DNA of 24,041 nucleotides from JAOUFP01 sp947085825 (GCA_947085825.1 CAMTXX010000005.1:1-24041); one strand, 5' to 3'; numbered from the stretch's first letter, positions 1-7,139 are shown. Notes: generated by a model from the sequence alone, not told the origin. Translations and numbers: made by a program.

Positions 1-47
1 TACGTTGCCCTTGACGGCCGCGCCGTCTTCACGCTATCCTTCTTCAT
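1..47 (-). CDS. 5' end of an unidentified gene
   Basis: An ATG at 47..45 on the minus strand is preceded by a good Shine-Dalgarno (GGAG at about 8 nt). The frame stays open to the window edge, giving about 15 residues that begin MKKDSVKTARPSRAT. The start is basic and hydrophilic. Too little is visible to name a family. The strong ribosome site is the only reason to call it a gene. Confidence 0.4.
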   Translation of the reverse strand, partial: MKKDSVKTARPSRAT

Positions 48-69
48 GGTGGTGTCTCCTTTCTTTTTT

Positions 70-87
70 GTTGAATTGTCGTTCAAC
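70..87. promoter_or_regulatory. Short inverted repeat upstream of the edge gene
   Basis: GTTGAA and TTCAAC flank six bases (TTGTCG) and lie 23 nt upstream of the ATG at 47. The position fits an operator or a small hairpin in the leader of the edge gene. No convincing -35/-10 pair was found beside it. Confidence 0.25.
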
Positions 88-131
88 TTTTAGGATACAC
101 CGCCCGCTATCTATTTACACACTTATTTATT

Positions 132-854
132 CTACCTCATTAGTAGTATAAGGGCATGCTTTATATGGATGTCAATATTTACACCTCGTGTCATTCCTAT
201 TGAGATAACTTCTTTCATTAATTTCCCTGAACTGTCCTTTTCTTGAAATATTGTATTCTTTATTGGAATCGGAGACAATCCTTCACCTTGATAAGATGTG
301 ACCCATTTATGCTTTATTTCATTTGCAAGCTGTCTGATTAGCTTGACGCTGTCGTTTTCTATATAAGAATTAATTGCATTAAAAAGTGGCTTGGGTTCGG
401 CTTCATTTAATCTCAAATGTTTTATCAGAGTGTTTAATGTAGTATTATCTTCTGAAGCCTTAATCTCCTTAATGCCTTTTCTCCCTTTTATTTTCCATTT
501 TCTTATATCGAATGCATGCCTGACCAATTGAGCAACTTTATCGCCACAAGCTTGTAGTAAAAGCACGCAATATCTAAGGTAATAGGCTTTAAAAATAATT
601 TGAGAACTGAATACAATTTCGCCGGAGTTTCTTTTTATCTTGTGTCCGACGAATGGATGTTGATTGGAATATGCAAAAAAAAGACTCCTTGCTATATCTC
701 TTTGTTGGCGATAGATTATAAATTTCCAAGATTCGGCAAGACCATGACCTCTGTTTTCAAGTATCAATAGAGGATTATAATCTAACCAGTCATCTGGCAG
801 TCTTTTGATTTTCTTTTCAAATTCTTTATCCCTTTTTGTTATCTTCTCTAACAT
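132..854 (-). CDS. Hypothetical HEPN-like protein
   Basis: A 240-residue soluble protein with no signal peptide and no membrane segment. It is rich in predicted helix, and the C-terminal half carries the stretch RQLANEIKHKW, which resembles core helices of HEPN-type or Cthe_2314-like proteins found near toxin-antitoxin and defence genes. I do not see a clear Rx4-6H ribonuclease motif, so a nuclease role is not claimed. The ATG lies 4 nt after the stop of the 51-aa ORF upstream, which suggests translational coupling. It is AT-rich and sits in the accessory left end of the window, next to a candidate integron cassette. Confidence 0.6.
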   Translation of the reverse strand: MLEKITKRDKEFEKKIKRLPDDWLDYNPLLILENRGHGLAESWKFIIYRQQRDIARSLFFAYSNQHPFVGHKIKRNSGEIVFSSQIIFKAYYLRYCVLLLQACGDKVAQLVRHAFDIRKWKIKGRKGIKEIKASEDNTTLNTLIKHLRLNEAEPKPLFNAINSYIENDSVKLIRQLANEIKHKWVTSYQGEGLSPIPIKNTIFQEKDSSGKLMKEVISIGMTRGVNIDIHIKHALILLMR

Positions 855-858
855 ATAG

Positions 859-1014
859 TCAGTTCTCAGTTTTCCTGATTTTTAGTTTATCTGCTTCACT
901 CTCGATATCTTTGAAAACTGGCAATAATATTTCAAAATATATTTTGACGTAAGACAGAATTTCTGATTTTAAGTACCTTCTTGTCATTTCTGGAACATAT
1001 AACTGACTTTTCAT
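859..1014 (-). CDS. Small 51-aa ORF coupled to the HEPN-like gene
   Basis: Reading from ATG at 1014 gives 51 residues beginning MKSQLYVPEMTRRYLKSEIL and ending KIRKTEN. It stops 4 nt before the start of the 240-aa gene. It is charged and probably helical, with no known motif. The Shine-Dalgarno is weak (AAAGG about 15 nt upstream). The close spacing resembles a two-gene unit of small regulator and larger effector, but it could also be the detached N-terminus of a single ancestral protein. Confidence 0.45.
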   Translation of the reverse strand: MKSQLYVPEMTRRYLKSEILSYVKIYFEILLPVFKDIESEADKLKIRKTEN

Positions 1015-1289
1015 CTGTTTGCTATTTTACCTTTGAGCGGCACACTTTTGTATAACTTGTTCATAAATGCATTGCATATATCCTAATTTTAGCCGACTGC
1101 AAGACAAAAAAGGGCATAAACTCTTTCATCTATCCCCTTTTAAATTCATTTTAATTATAAGCCTCCTTTTAATCCAGTCCCCTGTCCGTGGAAGTGACCT
1201 AAAATTCCTTTACTGAACAGCAACGTATTCTGCGAGGTCGCATTTTGGTCATTCCCTCACAGATTTTTCATCATGGACTTTTTCTACAG

Positions 1290-1379
1290 CCTCAACGCCT
1301 GAAGTCACTGGCGCGGGAAATACAAAAGTGAAAAATCAAACCGAGTTTATCCCGCGTCCAGTGGAGTGAAATGTTATGC
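1290..1379 (-). other. attC-like integron recombination site
   Basis: On the minus strand the outer box GCATAAC (1379-1373) is followed by a 9-nt spacer, CACTGGACGCGGGA, a 31-nt centre, TCCCGCGCCAGTG, a 9-nt spacer and GTTGAGG (1296-1290). The inner arms pair over 13 bp with one extra unpaired base, and the two 9-nt spacers do not pair. This R-spacer-L-L-spacer-R plan, with an extrahelical base in L and AAC/GTT ends, is that of integron attC sites. The TAA in GCATAAC is the brnA stop codon, as is common in cassettes. Confidence 0.55.
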
Positions 1380-1613
1380 GCTTTTTTGATGTTGTGTGGC
1401 GTACCAATCTATAAGCCTTCTGATCATTTTCTGATATGACGTATGCTGTTCTTTAGCTTTTTTTTTGAAAAAATCAACGCTTGATTTGTTCAGGGAAATT
1501 GTAATCTTGAGATTTTCCTCTTTTAGCGCAAGCTGTTCCGGTCTGGGTAGAAAATCTTTAATGACTTTCAAATTCCCCATAGGCTCATCTGTGTATTTTA
1601 TTTTGTTCTTCAT
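1374..1613 (-). CDS. brnA: BrnA-type antitoxin
   Basis: This 79-residue protein is the likely antitoxin and autorepressor of the BrnTA type II toxin-antitoxin system. The C-terminal half (KITISLNKSSVDFFKKKAKE, then SYQKMIRRLIDWYA) has the strand-helix-helix layout of a ribbon-helix-helix DNA-binding domain. The N-terminal half would bind the toxin. I start at 1613 rather than at the longer in-frame ATG because AAGGAGGA lies 6 nt upstream of this codon. It overlaps the end of brnT by 29 bp, as in other BrnTA loci. Its stop codon is part of the attC-like outer box. Confidence 0.75.
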   Translation of the reverse strand: MKNKIKYTDEPMGNLKVIKDFLPRPEQLALKEENLKITISLNKSSVDFFKKKAKEQHTSYQKMIRRLIDWYATQHQKSA

Positions 1614-1875
1614 ATATCCTCCTTCCGTTTCTCCAATATCCAGCACCGTAAATACGAATAACATGACTGCGATATGTGAACCTTACAGTCATTATGCCTT
1701 CACCTGCACGCCCAATACAATAAAATCTATTTTCATCTAAACTATGTTTTATGTCTTCCGCTATAACACGGTCAGGATCAAGGAAGGCAAACTGAGCTTC
1801 TGCAAAGGAGACATTATGTTTACTTTGATTTTCCTTGTCTTTCCCTTCATCCCATTCAAAAACAACTTTTATCAT
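1585..1875 (-). CDS. brnT: BrnT-type ribonuclease toxin
   Basis: A 96-residue protein with the hallmarks of BrnT. It starts with FEWDEGKDKENQSKHNVSFAEA, continues with an LDPDRVIAED segment, has a central sheet with VRFTYRSHVIRIYGAG, and ends in RRIYEEQN. BrnT has a RelE-like fold and cleaves RNA, and its conserved R-x-I...R-x-Y-E tail is present. It is the first gene of the pair, as usual for brnTA. No Shine-Dalgarno precedes the ATG, and a -10-like TATATT ends 6 nt before it, so the message may be leaderless. Confidence 0.8.
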   Translation of the reverse strand: MIKVVFEWDEGKDKENQSKHNVSFAEAQFAFLDPDRVIAEDIKHSLDENRFYCIGRAGEGIMTVRFTYRSHVIRIYGAGYWRNGRRIYEEQNKIHR

Positions 1876-1925
1876 GGTTTTAATATACTAAATATATGGC
1901 TCAATTAGCAATATAAATATATGGC
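1876..1925 (-). promoter_or_regulatory. brnTA promoter with a 12-bp direct repeat
   Basis: Two copies of GCCATATATTTA (minus strand; plus positions 1914-1925 and 1889-1900) lie 25 bp apart directly upstream of brnT. TTGCTA and TATATT separated by 18 bp overlap them and form a plausible -35/-10. BrnA represses its own promoter in known systems, so the repeats are candidate BrnA operators. Confidence 0.4.
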
Positions 1926-1960
1926 ATTAATTATCATTCTTATTATTTTATGAGCATAAC

Positions 1961-2197
1961 CAGTGATTAGACAGTTTATTAGTCCGGTATTAGTCATTAC
2001 AAAAATATATCAGAAAGTTTGAACCCGGACAATAGCCCTTGAAGATTATGACATGTCTGCCTGATGTAATTATACTTTTCTAATGATTTGCACGCTATTT
2101 GTAATGTTAGTCATCTTATAATGCTGTGCATCTTTCAACAAAATACTTTTCAGATGACTAATATGCTATTTCTGATGTTAGTTGTATTCTAAATTCT
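1961..2197. other. Gap without a recognised gene
   Basis: AT-rich sequence between the cassette core site and the recombinase-like remnant. GTCCGG and CCGGAC form a small imperfect dyad (about 1991-2031), but the spacing to GTTATGC does not match a normal attC. If the remnant at 2198 is an integrase start, an attI site would be expected here. I see no ORF with a ribosome site. Confidence 0.3.
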
Positions 2198-2347
2198 ATG
2201 CAACCTATACCAAGTGATATTTTGACGCAATTTGAGACCGTCCTGAACCCCGGCGTTAAGCCTAAGTCGCTGCCGGTGAATACTGTTACCACGCTGAGAA
2301 CTTCCGGTAAGGGAAAGCCCAGAGGACTAAATTTAATTGAAATTTGA
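2198..2347 (+). pseudogene. Possible 5' remnant of a tyrosine recombinase gene
   Basis: A 49-codon plus-strand ORF begins MQPIPSDILTQFETVLN, which resembles from memory the first residues of tyrosine recombinases with a SAM-like N-terminal domain (pattern IP-x-D/E-IL-x-Q/R-F/Y-x-A-VL). After that the similarity stops and the remaining residues look like read-through into unrelated sequence. It points away from the brnTA cassette, the usual integrase orientation in an integron. There is no clear Shine-Dalgarno. The match covers only about 17 residues. Confidence 0.3.
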
Positions 2348-2397
2348 AAGAGTGGCTCCTCCGTGGCATAATCCACGGAACCAGTAAATCATTGATC

Positions 2398-2441
2398 TTC
2401 CCTGTCCCGACCTATCGTCGGGAACATATCGGGACAGGGAA
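2398..2441. repeat. Dispersed palindromic repeat, copy 1
   Basis: The arms TTCCCTGTCCCGA and its complement flank 18 bases that hold a second copy of TCGGGA, so alternative hairpins are possible. It lies just beyond the stop of the PII gene at 2458. No T-run follows on the minus strand, so it is more like a REP-type element than an intrinsic terminator. The same arm plus the flank AAGATCAAT recurs at 10,622-10,660. Confidence 0.7.
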
Positions 2442-2457
2442 TACACTCGCTATCCAT

Positions 2458-2799
2458 TTAATTAATCGCCTCTTCCCCTCTTTGCCCTGTCCTGATCCTT
2501 ATGACATCCTCAATGTTGCTGACAAAAATCTTGCCGTCTCCGAGCTTGCCTGTTTTTGCTGTTTTCTCTATGACACTGCATATTTTGTCTGCGATTTCCT
2601 CAGGCACAACTACCTCAATTTTTACCTTTGGAATAAAATCTACAACATACTCAGCTCCCCGGTAGAGTTCAGTATGTCCTTTTTGTCGTCCGAACCCTTT
2701 TACCTCTGTTATAGTCATTCCATTGATACCCATATCATTGAGGGCGTCTTTTACCTCATCGAGTTTAAAGGGTTTAATAATGGCCTCGATTTTTTTCAT
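2458..2799 (-). CDS. glnB: PII nitrogen regulatory protein
   Basis: This 113-residue PII protein senses 2-oxoglutarate and ATP/ADP and controls partner proteins through its T-loop. Visible are the N-terminal strand MKKIEAIIKPFKLDEVKDAL, a T-loop of normal length with Tyr46 and Tyr51 (the usual uridylylation site) in ELYRGAEY, and the signature KTGKLGDGKIFV at about 82-93. AGGAGA lies 7 nt before the ATG. It is the last gene of the row gltB-like, gltB-like, nrpR, glnB and starts 15 bp after the nrpR stop, so it may report nitrogen status to NrpR or to the glutamate synthase proteins. The uridylylating enzyme is not in the window. Confidence 0.93.
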   Translation of the reverse strand: MKKIEAIIKPFKLDEVKDALNDMGINGMTITEVKGFGRQKGHTELYRGAEYVVDFIPKVKIEVVVPEEIADKICSVIEKTAKTGKLGDGKIFVSNIEDVIRIRTGQRGEEAIN

Positions 2800-2814
2800 A
2801 GATTTCTCCTGAAA

Positions 2815-3780
2815 TTACAGTTTTCTTAATTGTGAGTATTCGTAGAGTGTTGACATTGCCTTGCTTTCTGTTGGTATGCCTGATTCTTCAAGCGCAGCAA
2901 TCGGATTCAATCCCCCAACGATTATCATTCCCACTTTGTCTATGCCGACCGGGACCCCCAGCAGAGGACTGTTGGGCTGACCTATAAGCAATATGCCGCC
3001 GATCCCCTTTTCCATTATCTTCTGCTTGAGTCTTTTTGTCTCATCAAGACATACGACCGGTATTTCACGGAAGCTTGCGAGTATCTTCCCGGAGCGGTTA
3101 TTTATTGCCCCGAGCACGTCGGTCATCTTGCTCCGTATGAATATCTCCAGCGGGTCCAGAGAGGACCCTTCATAGCTTATCAGCGAGGTAAATCTCGAGG
3201 CTTTTCCGCTGGCTATTTCTAAAACACCCCCGAATTTTGAAGAGACAGGTATCCCCGCCTTTAAAAAAATCCCGTTGATCGTAACACTGCATACTGTTCC
3301 AACACCTATTTTGCCTTCCGGGATGAGAATATCCCCTATCTTTTCTCCTCCGCGCCTGAGAATTAACCTGTCACTCATGACATAGGGAGACCGGAATATC
3401 TTTCCCATCATTTCCAATGCCTCATCGCTATTGTCTTCAGGGAAATAAGAGATGTTCAGGATTATTTTTCCGTCCATTGTTTCAAGATCGAGGGTCGTGA
3501 GATATGAGAGCGTCTCTATTCTGCTTATGACAAAACCCACCTTTTCGGAAACATGGGCATGATTGAGTTCCTCTTTGCCCTTTTCAGTAATCTTTCTGCC
3601 CTCTTTGCCAAAGACTGTAGTATAGCCTCTTTCGTCAAGGGTCCTGAGATGATACCTGACAGTCCTTTCAGTGAGGTCAATGCCGTATTCAGTGAGCTGT
3701 TTTGAAATCTCCCGCGACCCTATGATTGCGTCCGGGCTCCTGTTAAGGACTTTAAGGATTGAAAGAAGCGTTTTATTCAT
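2815..3780 (-). CDS. nrpR: NrpR-type nitrogen regulator
   Basis: The 321 residues start with a winged helix (about 1-68; REISKQLTEYGIDLTERTVRYHLRTLDERG is the helix-turn-helix and wing) and continue with one NrpR regulatory domain (DUF128-like, about 75-315; for example GTVCSVTINGIFLKAGIPV and GMIIVGGLNPIAALEESG). NrpR of methanogens represses nif and glnA and is released by 2-oxoglutarate. Its homologues occur in some anaerobic bacteria. Only one regulatory domain follows the winged helix, whereas some archaeal forms have two. GGAGG lies 14 nt and AGGT 3 nt before the ATG. I did not find the archaeal GGAA-N6-TTCC operator in the gaps I checked, so the target site here is unknown. Confidence 0.85.
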   Translation of the reverse strand: MNKTLLSILKVLNRSPDAIIGSREISKQLTEYGIDLTERTVRYHLRTLDERGYTTVFGKEGRKITEKGKEELNHAHVSEKVGFVISRIETLSYLTTLDLETMDGKIILNISYFPEDNSDEALEMMGKIFRSPYVMSDRLILRRGGEKIGDILIPEGKIGVGTVCSVTINGIFLKAGIPVSSKFGGVLEIASGKASRFTSLISYEGSSLDPLEIFIRSKMTDVLGAINNRSGKILASFREIPVVCLDETKRLKQKIMEKGIGGILLIGQPNSPLLGVPVGIDKVGMIIVGGLNPIAALEESGIPTESKAMSTLYEYSQLRKL

Positions 3781-3839
3781 TACCTGTGATACCTCCGAAT
3801 TTGAAGGGATTGGTTTAACCCTCCCCCCAAATACCTTAT

Positions 3840-5423
3840 TTATATTTTGCCAAAAAGAATGTTTTTGGCTTCTTTCATATCTGATTCCATTACATAGGGA
3901 ATACCGGTAACGTCTGTGGCTTCACATGTCAGGGACACAAGGTCTGATCTGTCAAGGTGTTTGACGCCGAATTTCCTTGCGCCGGCCATTAACTGCTGGA
4001 GGCCCAGCTGCAGCCTGTCGCAGAAAGTGTACATGCCTATAGCGCCGGCCGGCAGTTCTTTGTACTGTTTGCCGTATTTTGCCTTGAGTGTCTCGGCACA
4101 GACAAAAATAGTTTCGAGATTGTCGCCGTATTTTTTAATTTCAGGAGGGAGTTTTTTCTCAGAAAGCCATCTCTGGATATTTTTGCCTACCATCGCGGGT
4201 ATCATGGTCGCCCTTCCCATGCAGACAGCCTTGAAATATGGCGCCCCAAGAGAGAGGGCCTTGAAAATATGGTCTTCGAGAGAAAATCCGCCTGCTATTG
4301 CAAGGTGAGGCACAAACTTTCCCTTCGCCTTCAGTTCTTTTGCAAACTTGTAAGCGATTGACTGGAGGTAAATCGTCGGGATTCCCCATTCGTTCATCAT
4401 CCTCCAGGGGCTCATTCCAGTCCCGCCGCCTGCGCCGTCTATTGTCAGCAGGTCCAGTTCTGCATCGGACGCGAACCTTATTGCGCGTGCAAGGTCTGCG
4501 ACTCTGTACGCCCCTGTTTTCAGGGACACGAATTTTGCGCCGATTTTCCTGAGGTGTTCAGCGCTCGCCATGAACGAATCGTACTCAACCATGCCGAGTC
4601 TCGAGTGCCTCTCGAACTCTTTGAAGACGCCGTCTTTGAAGGCATTGGCTACTACAGGGTCTTCAGGGTCAGGCACAACAGTATAACCTCTCTTTTTGAG
4701 TTCCAGGGCCCTGTCGAGTGTCTTTAACTTGACTTCTCCGCCGATGTCTTTTGCCCCCTGTCCCCATTTCAGTTCGAGGCATTTCACTCCGAGTTTTTCA
4801 ACGGCATATTCCGGTGAGCAGAGCCTGCCGTCTTCAACATTTTGCTGCAGCACTATTGCCCCGTAACCGTCATGCCATTTTTTGAATGTATTCACCCTCC
4901 TGGCGAGTTCCGGCGATTTTACTACCTTTCCGCTCCTGAATTCGGCATCGTGGTCCATCCCAACGATATTTTCTCCTATTACAACCATAATGCCGGATAT
5001 CGCACCGCCGATAGCCATCCCTTCCCAGTTGTCCTTTGCGATTTTTGTCGAGCCGAGCGCGCCTGTAAAAATCGGGAGTTTAAGTTTGACCTTATGCTTA
5101 TTGCCTATTTCCACTTCTGTTGAGACGTTTGTGAAGAGCGCCTTGTCGGAGTCTGCCTCTATCCCGATTGCGCCAACACAGGTCCCCTGAATATTCAGGT
5201 GTGAATAATCGACCGGATACTCCTTGACCGCACCTGCCGTGACCTTCCCGAACGGGCCAGGGTAGATGACTTCCCTGCCTCTGAAGGATGATTTGCCGAT
5301 CTCGCAGAGTCCCGGGCAGCCGTCCAGACAGACAGAGCATATCCCTGAATAAGGCGCACGATCTGAAACCCTGTTTTTAGTCACTGTTGCTGAGCTTGCA
5401 TTTGGCGTTCCGTAGTTCACCAT
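3840..5423 (-). CDS. FMN-binding glutamate-synthase-like protein (paralogue 2)
   Basis: A 527-residue protein corresponding to the FMN domain of glutamate synthase (archaeal-type GltB). It has a Cys-rich N-terminus (C29, C32, C36, C40, in CSVCLDGCPGLC), LKWGQGAK, LDLLTIDGAGGGTGMSPWRMM and a GGF...GAPYFKAVCMGRA phosphate-binding end. It lacks the N-terminal glutamine amidotransferase domain of bacterial GltB, and no gltD-like NAD(P)H subunit is nearby. The ammonia and electron sources must therefore be separate; ferredoxin is a reasonable guess. Its best relative in the window is the adjacent 530-aa protein. GGAGGT precedes the ATG. It is followed after 59 bp by nrpR, which suggests nitrogen control of the row. 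Confidence 0.85.
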   Translation of the reverse strand: MVNYGTPNASSATVTKNRVSDRAPYSGICSVCLDGCPGLCEIGKSSFRGREVIYPGPFGKVTAGAVKEYPVDYSHLNIQGTCVGAIGIEADSDKALFTNVSTEVEIGNKHKVKLKLPIFTGALGSTKIAKDNWEGMAIGGAISGIMVVIGENIVGMDHDAEFRSGKVVKSPELARRVNTFKKWHDGYGAIVLQQNVEDGRLCSPEYAVEKLGVKCLELKWGQGAKDIGGEVKLKTLDRALELKKRGYTVVPDPEDPVVANAFKDGVFKEFERHSRLGMVEYDSFMASAEHLRKIGAKFVSLKTGAYRVADLARAIRFASDAELDLLTIDGAGGGTGMSPWRMMNEWGIPTIYLQSIAYKFAKELKAKGKFVPHLAIAGGFSLEDHIFKALSLGAPYFKAVCMGRATMIPAMVGKNIQRWLSEKKLPPEIKKYGDNLETIFVCAETLKAKYGKQYKELPAGAIGMYTFCDRLQLGLQQLMAGARKFGVKHLDRSDLVSLTCEATDVTGIPYVMESDMKEAKNILFGKI

Positions 5424-5453
5424 ATTACCTCCATTTAAAGTATGCTCATCTTC

Positions 5454-5493
5454 AGGAAAGGTCCCGTGAGAGAAATATCACGGGACCTTTCCT
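5454..5493. repeat. Perfect 16-bp stem-loop between the two gltB-like genes
   Basis: AGGAAAGGTCCCGTGA and its exact complement flank an 8-base loop in the 110-bp gap. There is no T-run after it on the minus strand, so it is not a standard terminator. It would form a very stable hairpin in the joint mRNA, which could protect or split the transcript so that the two paralogues are made in different amounts. Confidence 0.75.
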
Positions 5494-5533
5494 GCCTGTA
5501 GTCAGGAAGTTTTTTGTGAGCGCAAAAAGGTCA

Positions 5534-7126
5534 TCAGGAGTTGATTATTTTAAGCGCTTCCTCCCTGTATGATTCCATCAGGTATGGAATGCCGGTAACC
5601 TTGGCGCATTCCTCGGTAAGAGACATCAACTCATCTCTCGTAATGGAATCAACATTAAAGCAGCGGGCCCCTGCCATCAACTGCTGTAATCCGACCCTGA
5701 TTTTCTGCGAATAGCTGTAGATGCCGATCGCCCCTAACGGTATGTTGTGGATTTCGTCATTGCCTACGAGCTTCTTTACCTCTTCATAACAGACAAAGAT
5801 TTCTTCAACCGTGGAGCCATGTTCGCTCACACTCTTTGGGAGATCATTTTCCTTCATCCATTTTGCGATATTTTTACCGACCATGCCGGGGATCATTAAC
5901 GCACGGCCCATGCAAACAGCCTTGGTATAAGGGGCGCCTAAGGCCAAGGCCTTGAATATGCCGTCTTCACTGCTGAAGCCGCCTGCAAAGGCAAGATCAG
6001 GGACCCTCTCCCCCTTGTCAGCCAGCATCTTGCTGAATTCGTATGCTGCTGCGTGTAAATACAGGGAGGGCATGCCCCATTCTTCCATCATACGCCAGGG
6101 GCTCATGCCGGTGCCGCCGGGAGCGCCGTCGATCGTCAATAAATCGATCTTGGCCCTGGAACTCCATTTAATTGCCATTGCCAACTCACGGAGGCCATAT
6201 GCGCCGGTCTTTAAAGTGACTCTCTTGTAGCCTAATTTCCTCAGCCTTTCGACTTCAGCATAGAAGTCTGCTTCGTCGATAAAGCCGAGCCGGCTATGAC
6301 GCTCAAATTCCTTGATTGCGGTATCTTTGAAAGCTGCCTGGACAACAGGATCTGACGGATCAGGAGTGACTATGTACCCGCGCCTTTGTAATTCAAGGGC
6401 GCGTTCCAGCGAGTCTACCTTGATCTCACCGCCAATACATTTTGCGCCTTGGCCCCATTTTAATTCTATTGTGTCAAGTCCGTGTTTATCGATGATGTAT
6501 TCAGCAACGCCCAGACGGGTGTCTTCGACATTCATCTGCACAAGGATCTCACCAAATCCCTGATGATAGCGGCGATAGGTCTCAATCCTGCGGTCCATGT
6601 CAGGCGCTTTTGTGACCATGTTTTTGCTGTTTAATTCAAGGGCAGGGTCAATGCCGCATACGTTTTCACCGCAGACAATCGTAACCCCGGAAATTGCAGC
6701 CCCAACAGAAAAATGTTCCCAATTCTTACGGGCAATTTCAGTAGACCCGAGAGCGCCGGTAAAAATCGGCACCTTCATTTTTACCTTTTTGTCCCAGCCA
6801 TAGTCGGTTTCAGTGTTAACACTTGGAAACTTGGCTGTATCCGGGTCGCCTTTTTGACCGGAAGGAAGGCCTTTGGCCCCAAAGGCATAACCGTGAATAT
6901 TCAGGTGGGAATAGTCAACCGGATAATTTTTATCACCGCCGGCAGTTATGCTTCCAAACGGTCCGGGATAAATTAATTCCCTGCCTCTGAAAGTCGCCTT
7001 GAAAACTTCACAATTCCCCCTGCACCCATCAATACAGCGAGTGCAAATTCCACTCATCGGTGAGACATTTTTTGAACGGTTGTATGTTCTGGTTGCATCA
7101 TTGGCATTTGGTTGTTGCAAATTCAT
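5534..7126 (-). CDS. FMN-binding glutamate-synthase-like protein (paralogue 1)
   Basis: A 530-residue paralogue of the downstream protein with the same architecture. It has C28, C31, C35 and C39 in CTRCIDGCRGNC, FTGALGSTEIARKNWEHF, LKWGQGAKCIGGE, LLTIDGAPGGTGMSPWRMM and GGFSSEDGIFKALALGAP. The family makes glutamate from 2-oxoglutarate with FMN and Fe-S centres. This chain has neither the amidotransferase domain nor an NAD(P)H domain. The two chains are similar over their full length, so they may form a hetero-oligomer or differ in the reaction they catalyse. GGAG lies 9 nt before the ATG. Its promoter region carries three phased 10-bp repeats and a terminator from the gene upstream. Confidence 0.85.
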   Translation of the reverse strand: MNLQQPNANDATRTYNRSKNVSPMSGICTRCIDGCRGNCEVFKATFRGRELIYPGPFGSITAGGDKNYPVDYSHLNIHGYAFGAKGLPSGQKGDPDTAKFPSVNTETDYGWDKKVKMKVPIFTGALGSTEIARKNWEHFSVGAAISGVTIVCGENVCGIDPALELNSKNMVTKAPDMDRRIETYRRYHQGFGEILVQMNVEDTRLGVAEYIIDKHGLDTIELKWGQGAKCIGGEIKVDSLERALELQRRGYIVTPDPSDPVVQAAFKDTAIKEFERHSRLGFIDEADFYAEVERLRKLGYKRVTLKTGAYGLRELAMAIKWSSRAKIDLLTIDGAPGGTGMSPWRMMEEWGMPSLYLHAAAYEFSKMLADKGERVPDLAFAGGFSSEDGIFKALALGAPYTKAVCMGRALMIPGMVGKNIAKWMKENDLPKSVSEHGSTVEEIFVCYEEVKKLVGNDEIHNIPLGAIGIYSYSQKIRVGLQQLMAGARCFNVDSITRDELMSLTEECAKVTGIPYLMESYREEALKIINS

Positions 7127-7139
7127 GTATTTTTTCTCC

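Larger units (their letters stand above)
1296..1959 (-). mobile_element. Candidate integron gene cassette carrying brnT-brnA
   Basis: The minus strand has GTTATGC at 1960-1954, an R'-type core site matching GTTRRRY except at one base. It is the exact complement of the GCATAAC box at the far end. In a circularised cassette the first bases (TTATGC) pair with the cassette's own R'' box, so exact complementarity across the 664 bp between them is the expected signature. The cassette holds one toxin-antitoxin unit in the cassette orientation. The flanking attI or upstream attC cannot be recognised with confidence. Confidence 0.5.

Noticed and set aside
1015..1289. Further gene between the attC-like site and the 51-aa ORF
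   Set aside because: Only very short frames follow the AGGAGG on the minus strand near 1165; none exceeds about 22 codons or shows a known motif.
2398..2441. Palindrome as intrinsic terminator of the PII gene
   Set aside because: No T-run follows on the minus strand, and the same unit with the same flank occurs elsewhere, so it is treated as a repeat.
2344..2829. 161-codon plus-strand ORF opposite the PII gene
   Set aside because: It covers the palindromic repeat and the reverse of a clear PII gene, with no ribosome site.
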